Shown: positions 28,121 to 35,728 of the stretch, piece by piece
How positions within the stretch are numbered: position 1 is the stretch's first letter
How the letters are laid out: the number at the start of each line of letters is the position of its first letter
Source of the DNA: Pseudomonas sp. Gutcm_11s
GTDB lineage: Bacteria; Pseudomonadota; Gammaproteobacteria; Pseudomonadales; Pseudomonadaceae
Length of the DNA stretch: 64,000 nucleotides
Reading direction: 5' to 3'
NCBI RefSeq assembly: GCF_028649395.1
Contig: NZ_JAQSUW010000006.1
Location: 1-64,000 of the forward strand
Made by a program: the position numbers and the translations under genes
Notes under the pieces: generated by a model
Seen by the model: the letters and a program-made list of their open reading frames with translations, nothing else
The model's database searches: none
Told to the model about the DNA's origin: nothing

Positions 28121-28987
28121 CTATTCCCCCATGGCAGCCAGCACTGCGCTCAGCTTTTCCCGTGTTGCCACTGTGCATGATTGCATCGGTTCGCGAAGCT
28201 CATCGGCAATCAAGCCCTGCAAGGCCAGTGCGCTCTTGATGACAGCTGGATTTGGCTCAGCGAAAGCCACCTGCATCCAGGGCAGCAAGCGGTAAAAGGT
28301 GCGACGTGCAGCTCCAAGTTCTCCCTGCGCCACCTGGCGTTGCATCAACACATGAAGGTCGGTGCGGATGTGAGAGGAAGCGGATATCGCTCCGACGGCC
28401 CCCAGGCATTGGCTACCAAACATCTGTAGATCCTCACCGGACAGCACTGCGACATTGCCATCGGCGATCAGCGCCATGGTGGCCTCCGGGTCTCCACCGC
28501 AGTCCTTAATAGCCCTGATACGAGGGTGGCGAACGATACGTCGTAAGGTCTCGCGCTCAATCCTCACGCCGGTACGGTAAGGGATGTCGTAAAGCACTAA
28601 CGGCACGGTCGCGGCGTCCGCCACAGTCTGGAAGAAAGCCTCCAGGCCTTGCTGAGATGGACGAATGTAGTAAGGCGCTGGTACCAGCAGGCCAGCCAGC
28701 GGGCGCTGCTGGATCTCATGCTGAAATTCGAGCAGCTCGCGGAGGTTGTTGCCGGACAACCCCATGATGACCTGCTGCGGCGGTACCCACCGCAGTACAG
28801 CATCCAGCACCACGAGCTGTTCTTCCTGGCTCAGCGCTGCCGCTTCACCGGTAGAGCCGCAGACAACGAAGCCCGAAACCCCGTCCTCCAAAAGCTTGCT
28901 CACCAGGCCTTGTAGGGAAGCAAGATCGATCTCTCCGGCCCGAAAGGGAGTGATCAAGGCCACCCAAATCCCACGAAAATCAGACAT
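28121..28987 (-). CDS. DapA-family aldolase/lyase (dihydrodipicolinate synthase-like)
   Basis: 288-residue TIM-barrel class I aldolase. The catalytic residues align to E. coli DapA numbering: Schiff-base K161 (AIKDCGG), Y133 (LYDIPYRTG), R138 and Y107; the first Thr of the Thr-Thr pair is Ser (S45-T46 in CGSTGE). This is compatible with pyruvate-dependent lyase chemistry, but whether it is a true DHDPS or a paralogue for another keto acid cannot be said. It is not in a lysine operon; the neighbours look accessory, so a paralogue is more likely. ATG 28987 has AAGGAG upstream. Confidence 0.88.
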   Translation of the reverse strand: MSDFRGIWVALITPFRAGEIDLASLQGLVSKLLEDGVSGFVVCGSTGEAAALSQEEQLVVLDAVLRWVPPQQVIMGLSGNNLRELLEFQHEIQQRPLAGLLVPAPYYIRPSQQGLEAFFQTVADAATVPLVLYDIPYRTGVRIERETLRRIVRHPRIRAIKDCGGDPEATMALIADGNVAVLSGEDLQMFGSQCLGAVGAISASSHIRTDLHVLMQRQVAQGELGAARRTFYRLLPWMQVAFAEPNPAVIKSALALQGLIADELREPMQSCTVATREKLSAVLAAMGE

Positions 28988-29420
28988 GCGAAAACTCCTT
29001 GTGGCTGACCGTAAAGTCGCCGTCAGGGAGGGTGTGGGATCAAGCGTGAGGGAGGTATGACCTAGCGCATTGTGTCCTGTCAGCCCATCTGACGGGACAG
29101 CGCGCCCCGGTCAAATGAGCGACTGTTTCTTGGATTTATTGGCAACGGTGACACACACGCAAACCAGGGCGAGAGAGCCCGGGAATGGCAGCGAGTGGTC
29201 GAAGGTCGGGAACATTGGGTGTCCGTTGCGTGAGTCCTAAGGCCGATAGTGCGCAGCGCTTGATAGAGCTGTCAACAAAGCTTGTGTGGAGACGTGGCCA
29301 CGGCTACCAGACCACGTTCACGGCGGCAGCGATTCTTCTGATTGCGTCTGCTGGGGCGGCTTTGCTCACCGCCAGAGCTAAGCAAACAGCAACAGCTAAA
29401 TCTTGATCACCAGGCGTCCA

Positions 29421-29460
29421 GACCAAATGGCGGCTTCTGGCCGGAAGCTGCCGATCAGAC
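29421..29460 (+). repeat. Short intergenic repeat, copy 2 (relic)
   Basis: Contains GGCGGCTTCTGGCCGGAAGC followed by TGCCGATCAG, matching copy 4 at 31091 (AGCGGCCG-TTTCTGGCCGG-TAGCAGTCG) with a few differences. It lies between the DapA-like and acetyltransferase genes. Confidence 0.5.
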
Positions 29461-29531
29461 GTCGGTACCCAAACCTGAGAGGACGGGAAGGTCAATTCAA
29501 CGCTCTAGGTAGCGCTCCATCCGCTTTCTGA

Positions 29532-29560
29532 TTGACACCCCGAAAACCTCTCAGTAGTGT
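29532..29560 (+). promoter_or_regulatory. Sigma-70-type promoter candidate
   Basis: A perfect TTGACA (29532-29537), a 17-bp spacer and TAGTGT (29555-29560). It would give a ~140-nt leader before the acetyltransferase ATG at 29704. The strong -35 is unusual among the visible intergenic regions here. Confidence 0.5.
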
Positions 29561-29703
29561 CCGCCCTCCTTCCTTTCCGGCCACCTTTGCCGTGAACCGC
29601 CCTGGCGTTAACTCGCGAAGCGGTCATACAAGTTGCCGACACTTATACGGTCGCTATCTACCAGCGCGCCTCCTTTCCGATATCAAGTGTAAAGGATGAT
29701 TCT

Positions 29704-30141
29704 ATGATCATTCGTCAGGCTACTAACGCCGACCATCCGCTGCTGCTCAACATTTGGCTGCGCTCCGTTCGCGCCACCCACCACTTCCTGCAAGAGTCCG
29801 ATATTGAGGCATTGCTTCCTCAGCTTCGCGATAACTACCTACCCGCTGTTGAGCTATGGGTTGCGGTAGATGCAGAGGACTCGCCACTAGGATTTATCGG
29901 GCTCAATGAAAACCACGTAGAGATGCTCTTCATCGAGCCTGACCTGCGAGGGAACGGCATTGGCCGCGCACTGTTGGATCATGCTCGGGGTTCGCGCAAT
30001 CAGATGAGTGTTGACGTGAATGAGCAGAACCCCGAAGCGGTAGGGTTCTATTTACATTACGGGTTTGTTCAAACAGGTCGCTCTCCGCTTGATGGCGAGG
30101 GTCGCCCCTTCCCCCTGCTACACCTGAGCTTGCCCAGCTAA
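29704..30141 (+). CDS. GNAT-family acetyltransferase, YjaB-like
   Basis: 145-residue acetyl-CoA-dependent N-acetyltransferase. The acetyl-CoA pyrophosphate-binding motif is LRGNGIGRALLDHA (residues ~81-94), with VDVNEQNPEAVGFYLHYGF and GRSPLDGEGRPFPLLHL completing the fold; these match E. coli YjaB closely as I recall it, including the N-terminal W.RSV.ATH.FL. ATG 29704 follows AAAGGA. The substrate is unknown. It lies in the accessory block with less GC-biased codons. Confidence 0.88.
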   Translation: MIIRQATNADHPLLLNIWLRSVRATHHFLQESDIEALLPQLRDNYLPAVELWVAVDAEDSPLGFIGLNENHVEMLFIEPDLRGNGIGRALLDHARGSRNQMSVDVNEQNPEAVGFYLHYGFVQTGRSPLDGEGRPFPLLHLSLPS

Positions 30142-30248
30142 GGCCGTAATCGTGAGTGGCCCCTAAGCTCCGCTGCGGGGCGATTCCAATTCCACTCAGA
30201 CAGCGATTCTAGATCTCTGACTTGCCTTTCAGATGAGGCCTATTGCAG

Positions 30249-30290
30249 CCTGTCGTGAGCCACGCTACCGGCCAAAAGGGGACAGATTTA
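30249..30290 (-). repeat. Short intergenic repeat, copy 3, with GGGGACAGATTTA motif
   Basis: The minus strand reads TTTTGGCCGGTAGC, the core shared with the other copies. It abuts AAAAGGGGACAGATTTA (30274-30290, plus strand), a motif I recall as common in Pseudomonas accessory regions near REP-associated transposases; no transposase is present here. It lies between the acetyltransferase and the DUF4124 gene. Confidence 0.45.
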
Positions 30291-30327
30291 CGTAGGTCTC
30301 TCCGCTTTAGCGTAGCCGGGGCGCACG

Positions 30328-30903
30328 TTACTTGACGCGGTAGAGCACCAGGGAGCCGAGGTCGATCAGGCGGCCGGGCTCGTAGCGTTCGATCACCACC
30401 TTCTCATCCCAGCGCTTCTTGCTGAACGCGTCCGGCTCATGGGTCATGGTCAGCAGGTTGCCCTTGAGCTTGAAGCTTAGGGTGGCCTGGACGCGGTTGC
30501 GCACCTCCATGCCCTTGCGGTCCATGCGCACGGTGGTGGCGCCGAACACCCAATAGCCACGCAGGGGCGAGGCGAAGTCCAAATCTGACCAGGTGCCTTG
30601 CAGGTCGGCCAGGGTTAGCAGGGGCGGGTTGGCCTTCTCGGCGTCTGCGTAGCTCGCCTCGATGTCGTCAGCCGGGGTCGAGGCCTTGCCTGTTTGTGGC
30701 TCGCTGGCAGGGGCGGGCGCCGTGGTGGGCGGCTCGTGGGCGATCTCTTCCTGGTTCTCCGGGGTATCGCAGGGGCGGTCGGAGAACTGCGTGGCGCCAT
30801 TGGCGGCCTTGCATTTGAAGATGGCGGCGGAGGCCGGGGCCAGCGGTGCGAGGAGCAGGGCGCAGGCGAGAAGGGTAGAGGCGAAGCTGAAGGGGGAGCG
30901 CAT
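30328..30903 (-). CDS. DUF4124-containing exported protein
   Basis: 191-residue secreted or periplasmic protein. A signal peptide (residues 1-26, ending APASA) precedes the DUF4124 start AIFKCKAANGATQFSDRPCD. A Pro/Ala/Thr-rich linker (~50-85) leads to a C-terminal domain (DLQGTWSDLDFASPLRGYWVFGATTVRMD) that resembles a lipocalin/stress-type beta sheet but is not assigned. ATG 30903 is chosen because it begins the signal peptide and has AAGGA upstream; the frame opens earlier at 31050 inside a repeat. Function unknown. Confidence 0.8.
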   Translation of the reverse strand: MRSPFSFASTLLACALLLAPLAPASAAIFKCKAANGATQFSDRPCDTPENQEEIAHEPPTTAPAPASEPQTGKASTPADDIEASYADAEKANPPLLTLADLQGTWSDLDFASPLRGYWVFGATTVRMDRKGMEVRNRVQATLSFKLKGNLLTMTHEPDAFSKKRWDEKVVIERYEPGRLIDLGSLVLYRVK

Positions 30904-30975
30904 CAAGCATCCTTGTGATGGGGCCGCGATGGTGGAGGAGTCTATCCATTGGCCCAGGGCCGTGACAGCCCCGGC

Positions 30976-31068
30976 GAGGAAGCGGAGTTTACGAGCTGTA
31001 AATGAGCATTCCGAACCCGTTTTTAACGAAGCATCACCGAGCGCAGGCACTTTTCGTACAGAGCCTAA
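30976..31068 (-). mobile_element. Degenerate copy of palindromic MITE-like element
   Basis: Read on the minus strand, it contains GTTAAAAACGGGTTC, then AATGCTCATTTACA-N-CTCGTAAACT and CGCTT, the same core as the element at 52767-52910, and shares the outer TACGA...CGTTAAAA stretch. Only one end (AGGCTCTGTACGA) is recognisable; the other terminus has been lost toward the DUF4124 gene. Confidence 0.6.
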
Positions 31069-31090
31069 GGCGGCGAATCAAACTTCAATC

Positions 31091-31123
31091 GAGCGGCCGT
31101 TTCTGGCCGGTAGCAGTCGTCAG
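31091..31123 (+). repeat. Short intergenic repeat, copy 4 (relic)
   Basis: GAGCGGCCGTTTCTGGCCGG followed by TAGCAGTCGTCAG; the best-preserved copy of the family found at 28040, 29421, 30249 and 32257. Confidence 0.5.
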
Positions 31124-31306
31124 CTCTGAGTTCCAACCAGGTACTCGTCGCGCTGCTGATCGATACGATCTACACACTTTCACAACCTGCTCTTGCCTCC
31201 GACCGGCAACGTGCGGCTGGTCTCCGGTGTACTGCTAATTGCGCATAGAGCTTTCTGAGCCACCTCTGTTACATAGCCATGATCAAAACCGAAGGGCGGC
31301 GCCTCA

Positions 31307-32185
31307 ATGAGAAGTGCAGATAGCGCGCAACAGACCGGCGAACAGACGTGGCTGTGGTGTGCGGCGACGATCTTCAGCTTGATCGCTTTTGCAGCGAACT
31401 CTGTCTTTTGTCGTCTGGCGCTGAGAAGCGGTGATATCGACCCTGATTCCTTCACAGCCATTCGTTTGCTGGGAGGTGCGCTTGTTCTGCTGCCGCTCTG
31501 CCTGAAGCCGCTGAAGTCTGGCGCATCCAGAGGCACTTGGCGTGGTGGTTTCTATCTCTTCGTGTATGCCTACCTCTTCTCGCTAGCCTATGTGCAGCTG
31601 GACGCAGGCGTTGGCGCACTGATCTTGTTTGGCGCCGTGCAGATCACGATGTTCGCCCTGGGCATGAGAGGAGGGGAGAAGCTTCAGATGTGGGTAGTGC
31701 TGGGAATGCTGATGGCGTTCTCTGGCCTGATCGTCCTGCTCGCTCCAGGTGGCAGTGCGCCGCCCCTCGTCAGCGCGCTATTCATGGCGGTCGCCGGCAT
31801 TGCCTGGGGATGCTACTCGGTGCTGGGCAAGCGCTCGGAAAGCCCGGCTCGCGATACCGCAGGAAACTTCCTGCGCAGCCTGCCACCGATGGTAATCGTT
31901 GCGGTGATAGGGCTTTCCCAGGCAAGTCTGCACATCACTCCGACAGGGGCGATTTACGCTATCGCGTCAGGAGTTCTTGCCTCCGGAGCAGGTTACGTCG
32001 TGTGGTACGCGGTCGTGAAACGGCTGCGTGCGCAGACAGCCGCAACCCTGCAGCTGAGCGTTCCGGTGCTTGCCTCGATTGCGGGAGTGGTACTGCTCAG
32101 CGAGCCCCTTTCTGCTCGAATGGTGGCCGCTTCCCTGATTGTGCTGGGAGGGATTGCGCTAGCACTGCTTGGTGCAAAGCGCTGA
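31307..32185 (+). CDS. EamA/DMT-family transporter
   Basis: 292-residue inner-membrane protein with ten predicted membrane segments arranged as two EamA repeats (~18-140 and ~155-290). The first repeat starts AATIFSLIAFAANSVFCRLALR and the second ends IVLGGIALALLGAKR. DMT exporters expel amino acids or other metabolites; the substrate cannot be assigned. ATG 31307 lacks a strong ribosome-binding site. It lies in the accessory block; it is not the EamA orthologue, which is at 44177. Confidence 0.88.
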   Translation: MRSADSAQQTGEQTWLWCAATIFSLIAFAANSVFCRLALRSGDIDPDSFTAIRLLGGALVLLPLCLKPLKSGASRGTWRGGFYLFVYAYLFSLAYVQLDAGVGALILFGAVQITMFALGMRGGEKLQMWVVLGMLMAFSGLIVLLAPGGSAPPLVSALFMAVAGIAWGCYSVLGKRSESPARDTAGNFLRSLPPMVIVAVIGLSQASLHITPTGAIYAIASGVLASGAGYVVWYAVVKRLRAQTAATLQLSVPVLASIAGVVLLSEPLSARMVAASLIVLGGIALALLGAKR

Positions 32186-32256
32186 GGTAGGTCGGCGGGA
32201 GAGCCTTTCGCGGGCGTTCACCTGCGGCCAAAGCGATCCTGCCGATTGCCTCTTCA

Positions 32257-32280
32257 TCGCTATTGGCCAGCAGTCACTCG
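32257..32280 (+). repeat. Short intergenic repeat, copy 5 (weak)
   Basis: TCGCTATTGGCCAGCAGTCA resembles the core of copy 4 (TTTCTGGCCGG-TAGCAGTCG) with a deletion. It lies between the EamA gene and the ProQ-like gene and is the least certain copy. Confidence 0.3.
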
Positions 32281-32335
32281 CATTTCTTGCCAGTGACTGC
32301 CTTGCCTCGGCGATTCAATGCCAGGGCCGCGCTTT

Positions 32336-32854
32336 TTAGTCCGAGGCCTGCTCGGCAGCGGTAGCGTCGGCGGGGGCCTGGGTCTGCTCTTTCGGCTTTG
32401 CCTGAGCGCGTCGTGCCTGGCTGCGCTGGCGCTTGACCTGCTGCTTGGCATGCAGCGCCTGGGCCGCCGTCACGGTGCCAACTGCCTGGCCGTTCAAGTC
32501 CAGACGCGGGGCATTTTCCGTCATGCTCGACCAGTACCGGCTGCCTCGGCACCAGGTGGCGAGGCCCTGCTTGAGCTGCTCGGCGGTGATGCCGAGTAGC
32601 TCCAGGTGCTGCTCGGCATCCTTGAGAATGCCTTCTTTGAGCGGAACCTTGGGTGCCGGATTGACCGGGAAGGCCAGGGGGAAGTGCTTCTGCAAACGCC
32701 AGATCGCTTCCACTGCCGGGTCCTGCTCGCGAGGAGCCGCTGGGCGGGAAGACTTCGGCTTGCGCTTGTCAGTCTTTACCTGCTCTGTTCCCTTTACCTG
32801 CTCTTTTTCAGCTCGCAGGCGGTCGCGTAGATCAGCTAATTGTTCAAAACCCAT
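32336..32854 (-). CDS. ProQ/FinO-domain RNA-binding protein
   Basis: 172-residue RNA chaperone-type protein. The ProQ/FinO domain spans ~45-135 (AIWRLQKHFPLAFPVNPAPKVPLKEGILKD, then LATWCRGSRYWSSM and APRLDLNG), including the conserved RxxYW near residue 105. It is flanked by basic, Lys/Arg/Gln-rich low-complexity tails that typically assist RNA binding. Proteins of this family bind structured 3' ends of mRNAs and sRNAs. ATG 32854; it is transcribed alone. Confidence 0.92.
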   Translation of the reverse strand: MGFEQLADLRDRLRAEKEQVKGTEQVKTDKRKPKSSRPAAPREQDPAVEAIWRLQKHFPLAFPVNPAPKVPLKEGILKDAEQHLELLGITAEQLKQGLATWCRGSRYWSSMTENAPRLDLNGQAVGTVTAAQALHAKQQVKRQRSQARRAQAKPKEQTQAPADATAAEQASD

Positions 32855-32990
32855 CGTTCAGTTCGCAGACTCGTGGTTGGTTCGTTGCGGGCGATTATCC
32901 CATGACTCTTGTGCAACGGCGTGACCAAGTATCGGTGTGGCCAAGACAATGCTCGCAATTGTTTGGTTAGCGCAGCGGAAGCTCTGAGTT

Positions 32991-33488
32991 TCAGCCTTGC
33001 TGCCGTGGGGCACCGCGCGCGTTCTTCTTCTCCAGGATCAGCGAGGCTTCGTTGTAGGCCTGCTGGAAGGCGTCGCTGCCGACCCAGTTCACCGCCGCGT
33101 CTTCGTCTTCGTCGTGGAAGATGCCGCGATAGACGATCAGCAGGCCCATCATGAAGTCGATCGCCGACTCTTGCGATTCCTCCGCGACCACCAGTTCCAG
33201 CACCGGGTATTGCAGGAATACCAGGCACATCGCCAGCAGGCTGATGCCTTCGCCGACCTTCATCGCCTGGAACAGATCATCGAAGTGCGCCGGGTCGAAG
33301 CCGTTCTCTTCGATGTCCTTGAAGTCGAAGGTGCTCAGGTCGATTTCCACATCATCGAACGGCTCGTTGACCAGCGGATTGGCCAGCAGCGGGTGCACGA
33401 CATTGGGCTTGGACTTGCCCGAGCGATTCTGTTTGGCCTTGGCTTTAGCCCGCTGGGCGCGTTTGTGCTGTTTATCCGGGGAGGCCAT
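32991..33488 (-). CDS. Conserved-looking hypothetical protein, 165 aa
   Basis: A basic N-terminal ~30 residues (Lys/Arg/Gln-rich) are followed by an acidic segment (FDDVEIDLSTFDFKDIEENGFDPAHFDDLF) and a helical domain with a hydrophobic stretch (GEGISLLAMCLVFLQYPVLELVVAEE). The pattern suggests a soluble protein with a nucleic-acid-binding tail. I do not recognise a family. ATG 33488 follows AAGGAA; an upstream ATG at 33545 is less likely. Confidence 0.75.
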   Translation of the reverse strand: MASPDKQHKRAQRAKAKAKQNRSGKSKPNVVHPLLANPLVNEPFDDVEIDLSTFDFKDIEENGFDPAHFDDLFQAMKVGEGISLLAMCLVFLQYPVLELVVAEESQESAIDFMMGLLIVYRGIFHDEDEDAAVNWVGSDAFQQAYNEASLILEKKNARGAPRQQG

Positions 33489-33764
33489 GGGGCGTGTTCC
33501 TTGTTCGGTGCAGCCATGTGCATGGCGCGAGATCATTGTGTGCACATTGTATTCAGTCTTGGCTGGGGGCGTTGGCTGTTGTGCCTGCTGCCAGACAAGG
33601 GAACTCGGGGTGTAGCCCTTCAGTACGCTGTATGGCGCAAACTAGAGCGGTCTGTGTCTTCCGTCAGTGCATGTGCACTGCTACGGTCCGGCTTCCTTCG
33701 ATTGCCCGTGGCGGCCATTCCCGACCGCTGTCGGCGCGCGATTACTTATCGTGGATTGATACTG

Positions 33765-34208
33765 ATGTCGCTGATCACACAACGCGTGGAGCTTGCGCGC
33801 AACGGCGCCAACGACAAGGTGATTTGTCGGATGCCGTCGGGGTGGGCCGTCATGGGTGACGTGCAGTTCCTGGAAGGGTACTGCCTGCTGTTGCCGGACC
33901 CGGTCGTACCCAGCCTGAACGACCTGAGTGCGGAGGCCAGGACGACCTATCTGCTCGATATGGCGCGCATCGGCGACGCGGTTCTGCAGGTGACCGGCGC
34001 CCTGCGCATGAACTACGAGATTCTCGGCAACTCCGAGCCCGAGCTGCACTGTCACATCTTCCCCCGCTACGCCAGCGAGCCGGACGACAAGCGCAGGATG
34101 CCCGCCTGGTTCTACGACTGGAAAGCTGCGCCGCCCTATGTCGAGGAGCTGCATGGCGAGTTGCGCAGGCGCATCGCCGAGGTGCTGAGCGCATCTGGCC
34201 CAGGCTAG
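33765..34208 (+). CDS. HIT-family protein
   Basis: 147-residue histidine-triad superfamily protein. The signature is ELHCHIFPRY with H95 and H97; the third triad His is replaced by Phe99. The nucleophilic middle His is retained, so nucleotide hydrolase/transferase activity remains possible. The upstream NYEILGNSEPELH matches the strand before the triad in other HIT proteins. ATG 33765 is chosen because the family begins about here, although its ribosome-binding site is weak. Substrate unknown. Confidence 0.82.
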   Translation: MSLITQRVELARNGANDKVICRMPSGWAVMGDVQFLEGYCLLLPDPVVPSLNDLSAEARTTYLLDMARIGDAVLQVTGALRMNYEILGNSEPELHCHIFPRYASEPDDKRRMPAWFYDWKAAPPYVEELHGELRRRIAEVLSASGPG

Positions 34209-34321
34209 GTGTGCCTGCCTCACGTTGGTCCGGAAACCGTCCGTCGGGTGAAACCCTGGCCCCGGTCGTGCTGTCTGCAGAGAGCCCGCGTGGAGGGCGC
34301 CAGCGATCCGGGAGCGACGCG

Positions 34322-35065
34322 ATGCATCGATCACTACTTTGCCTGGGCGGCCTGTTGCTGCTGGCCGGCTGCAGCACCGATCAGGATGGCCCCTATCGGG
34401 CGCCGGGGGCCAACTACGACCTGTCGCACTGGAAGCTGACCCTGCCGGATGACGACGCCAGCGAGGTGGACAATGCCGAGCTGCGCGCCGGCTACGCCTC
34501 GCGCTACTTCCACCTGGCCGACAACGGCGCCATGGTCTTCGTCGCGCCGGCCGGCGCCGGCAGTACCAAGAACTCCGACTATCCACGTGCGGAGCTGCGC
34601 GAGCTGCTCGACCCCAGTGACGACAACCGCAACTGGAGCGGCGCCGGCTTCCACCAGCTCAAGGCCAGCGCCCGCGTGCTGCGCGCACCGAGCACGCAGA
34701 AGATCATCGTCGGGCAGATCCACGGCTTCGACGCGCGCCCGCTGATCAAGCTGCAGTGGCAGAAAGGCAAGCTTCGGGCGCTGATCAAGCGCCACCCCAA
34801 GGGCAGCAACGAGGACATCAGCCACATCTTCGCCACGCCGGTGGGCAACGACCTGTTCTCCTACAGCATCGAGGTGCGCGATGGCGTGCTGGCGGTGGAG
34901 GTTAACGGCGAGCGCATCGAGCACGACTTCTACCAGGCGGACCCGGCCTGGCGCGACGTGACCTACTACTTCAAGGCCGGCGCCTACGTGCAGGACGACG
35001 AGGAAGACGGGGACGAGGATGTCGGCGAGGTGCAGTTCACTCAGTTGAATGTGCGCCACGACTGA
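34322..35065 (+). CDS. Polysaccharide lyase family 7 (alginate lyase) lipoprotein
   Basis: 247-residue predicted lipoprotein (lipobox LLAGC, Cys17) with a jelly-roll PL7 lyase domain. The three family motifs are present: RAELRE (89-94), QIH (132-134) and YFKAGAY (216-222), supplying the catalytic Arg, Gln, His and Tyr. QIH rather than QVH is commonly associated with a preference for guluronate-containing alginate, but this is not a proof. An acidic insert (QDDEEDGDED) follows the last motif. ATG 34322 follows GGGAG. The 3' end is duplicated downstream of the stop. Confidence 0.92.
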   Translation: MHRSLLCLGGLLLLAGCSTDQDGPYRAPGANYDLSHWKLTLPDDDASEVDNAELRAGYASRYFHLADNGAMVFVAPAGAGSTKNSDYPRAELRELLDPSDDNRNWSGAGFHQLKASARVLRAPSTQKIIVGQIHGFDARPLIKLQWQKGKLRALIKRHPKGSNEDISHIFATPVGNDLFSYSIEVRDGVLAVEVNGERIEHDFYQADPAWRDVTYYFKAGAYVQDDEEDGDEDVGEVQFTQLNVRHD

Positions 35066-35136
35066 AGGGCGAGGTGCAATTCACCCAGTTGAACGTGCGA
35101 ACAGGCGAGGCGCAGCTCAGCTTACGCCACGATTAG
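35066..35136 (+). pseudogene. Duplicated 3' end of the alginate lyase gene
   Basis: After the TGA at 35063, the sequence repeats the last codons in another frame: 35068-35136 encodes GEVQFTQLNVR then TGEAQLSLRHD and a TAG stop. GEVQFTQLNVR is identical to the lyase's own C-terminus, and LRHD mirrors its terminal VRHD. It is a non-translated tandem duplicate, or an alternative C-terminus lost by frameshift. Confidence 0.65.
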
Positions 35137-35194
35137 CCGTGGCGGACCCCGGCGGCTATCCTATGCGCCCGTTTCGACCGTCCAGGATCGCCCC

Positions 35195-35728
35195 ATGAAA
35201 GCCCAGCTCCTCGAACTCATCACCCTGATCAGCTCCGGCTGCATGACCGACGAGGAGATCGCGCGTATCGCCGACGAGGCCGACCAGGCCTATGCCGATC
35301 CGGCGGCCTTCCTCGCTGCCAATCCGGACATCAACTACGACGACGATTTCCCCATCCCGCTGGGCGAGTGGGTGGTGGTTGGCAGCCTGCCGGAGACCGT
35401 GCTGTTCCAGGCCGACAGTTACGAAGATCTGCTGCAGCAGATCATCGATTCCTTCGGCCCGCAGGTGAGCTTCAACATCAAGCCCAAGCAGCTGCAGAAG
35501 GTCGAGCCGCTCAAGGCGCTCAACCGCATCCAGGTGCAGCTCTCGGCGCTGTACAAGGAGAAGGGCGGCTACGTGCTGGTGGACCTCAGCGAGCCGCTGG
35601 ATGACGAACTGCAGTGCGTGCTGGTCTACACCAACGACCTGCCGCGAGTGCTGGAACTGGCGGTGGAAGTCGGCATCTACGCCGCGCCGGCCTATGAGGC
35701 GCTAAAGGCTAGTTCCGAGCAGGAGTGA
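35195..35728 (+). CDS. Hypothetical acidic protein, 177 aa
   Basis: Soluble acidic protein with no signal peptide. The N-terminal ~45 residues are helical (LLELITLISSGCMTDEEIARIADEADQAYADP), and the C-terminal part looks like an alpha/beta domain (ADSYEDLLQQIIDSFGPQVSF; ALYKEKGGYVLVDLSE; CVLVYTNDLPRVLELA). It may belong to the DUF6630 group, but I am not certain. The 3' end overlaps the convergent gene by 20 bp. ATG 35195. Confidence 0.75.
   Translation: MKAQLLELITLISSGCMTDEEIARIADEADQAYADPAAFLAANPDINYDDDFPIPLGEWVVVGSLPETVLFQADSYEDLLQQIIDSFGPQVSFNIKPKQLQKVEPLKALNRIQVQLSALYKEKGGYVLVDLSEPLDDELQCVLVYTNDLPRVLELAVEVGIYAAPAYEALKASSEQE

Larger units (their letters stand above)
28988..29703. other. 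716-bp non-coding gap in accessory block
   Basis: No convincing gene. A 73-codon ORF (29185-29406) with a hydrophobic C-terminal half is the best candidate but shows no family resemblance. The gap holds one copy of the short repeat (29421-29460) and a consensus-like promoter (29532-29560) before the acetyltransferase. The disordered composition suggests remnants of lost genes. Confidence 0.4.
30904..31306. other. 403-bp intergenic gap holding two repeat relics
   Basis: No gene is seen. It contains a truncated copy of the palindromic MITE-like element (30976-31068), a copy of the short intergenic repeat (31091-31123), and ~180 bp of unassigned sequence before the divergent EamA-type transporter. 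Confidence 0.5.

Noticed and set aside
29185..29406. 73-codon ORF with a hydrophobic end
   Set aside because: Codon pattern and context (repeat-bearing gap) do not support coding, and no family is recognisable; it is noted only within the gap entry.
30274..30290. GGGGACAGATTTA motif as evidence of a REP-associated transposase
   Set aside because: The motif is present, but there is no transposase ORF or REP pair nearby, so only a relic is recorded.
28040..32280. Integron cassette array (attC sites between genes)
   Set aside because: Repeats in every gap suggested attC sites, but genes are in both orientations, no integrase is in the window, and the repeats lack paired GTTRRRY/RYYYAAC core sites at consistent positions.
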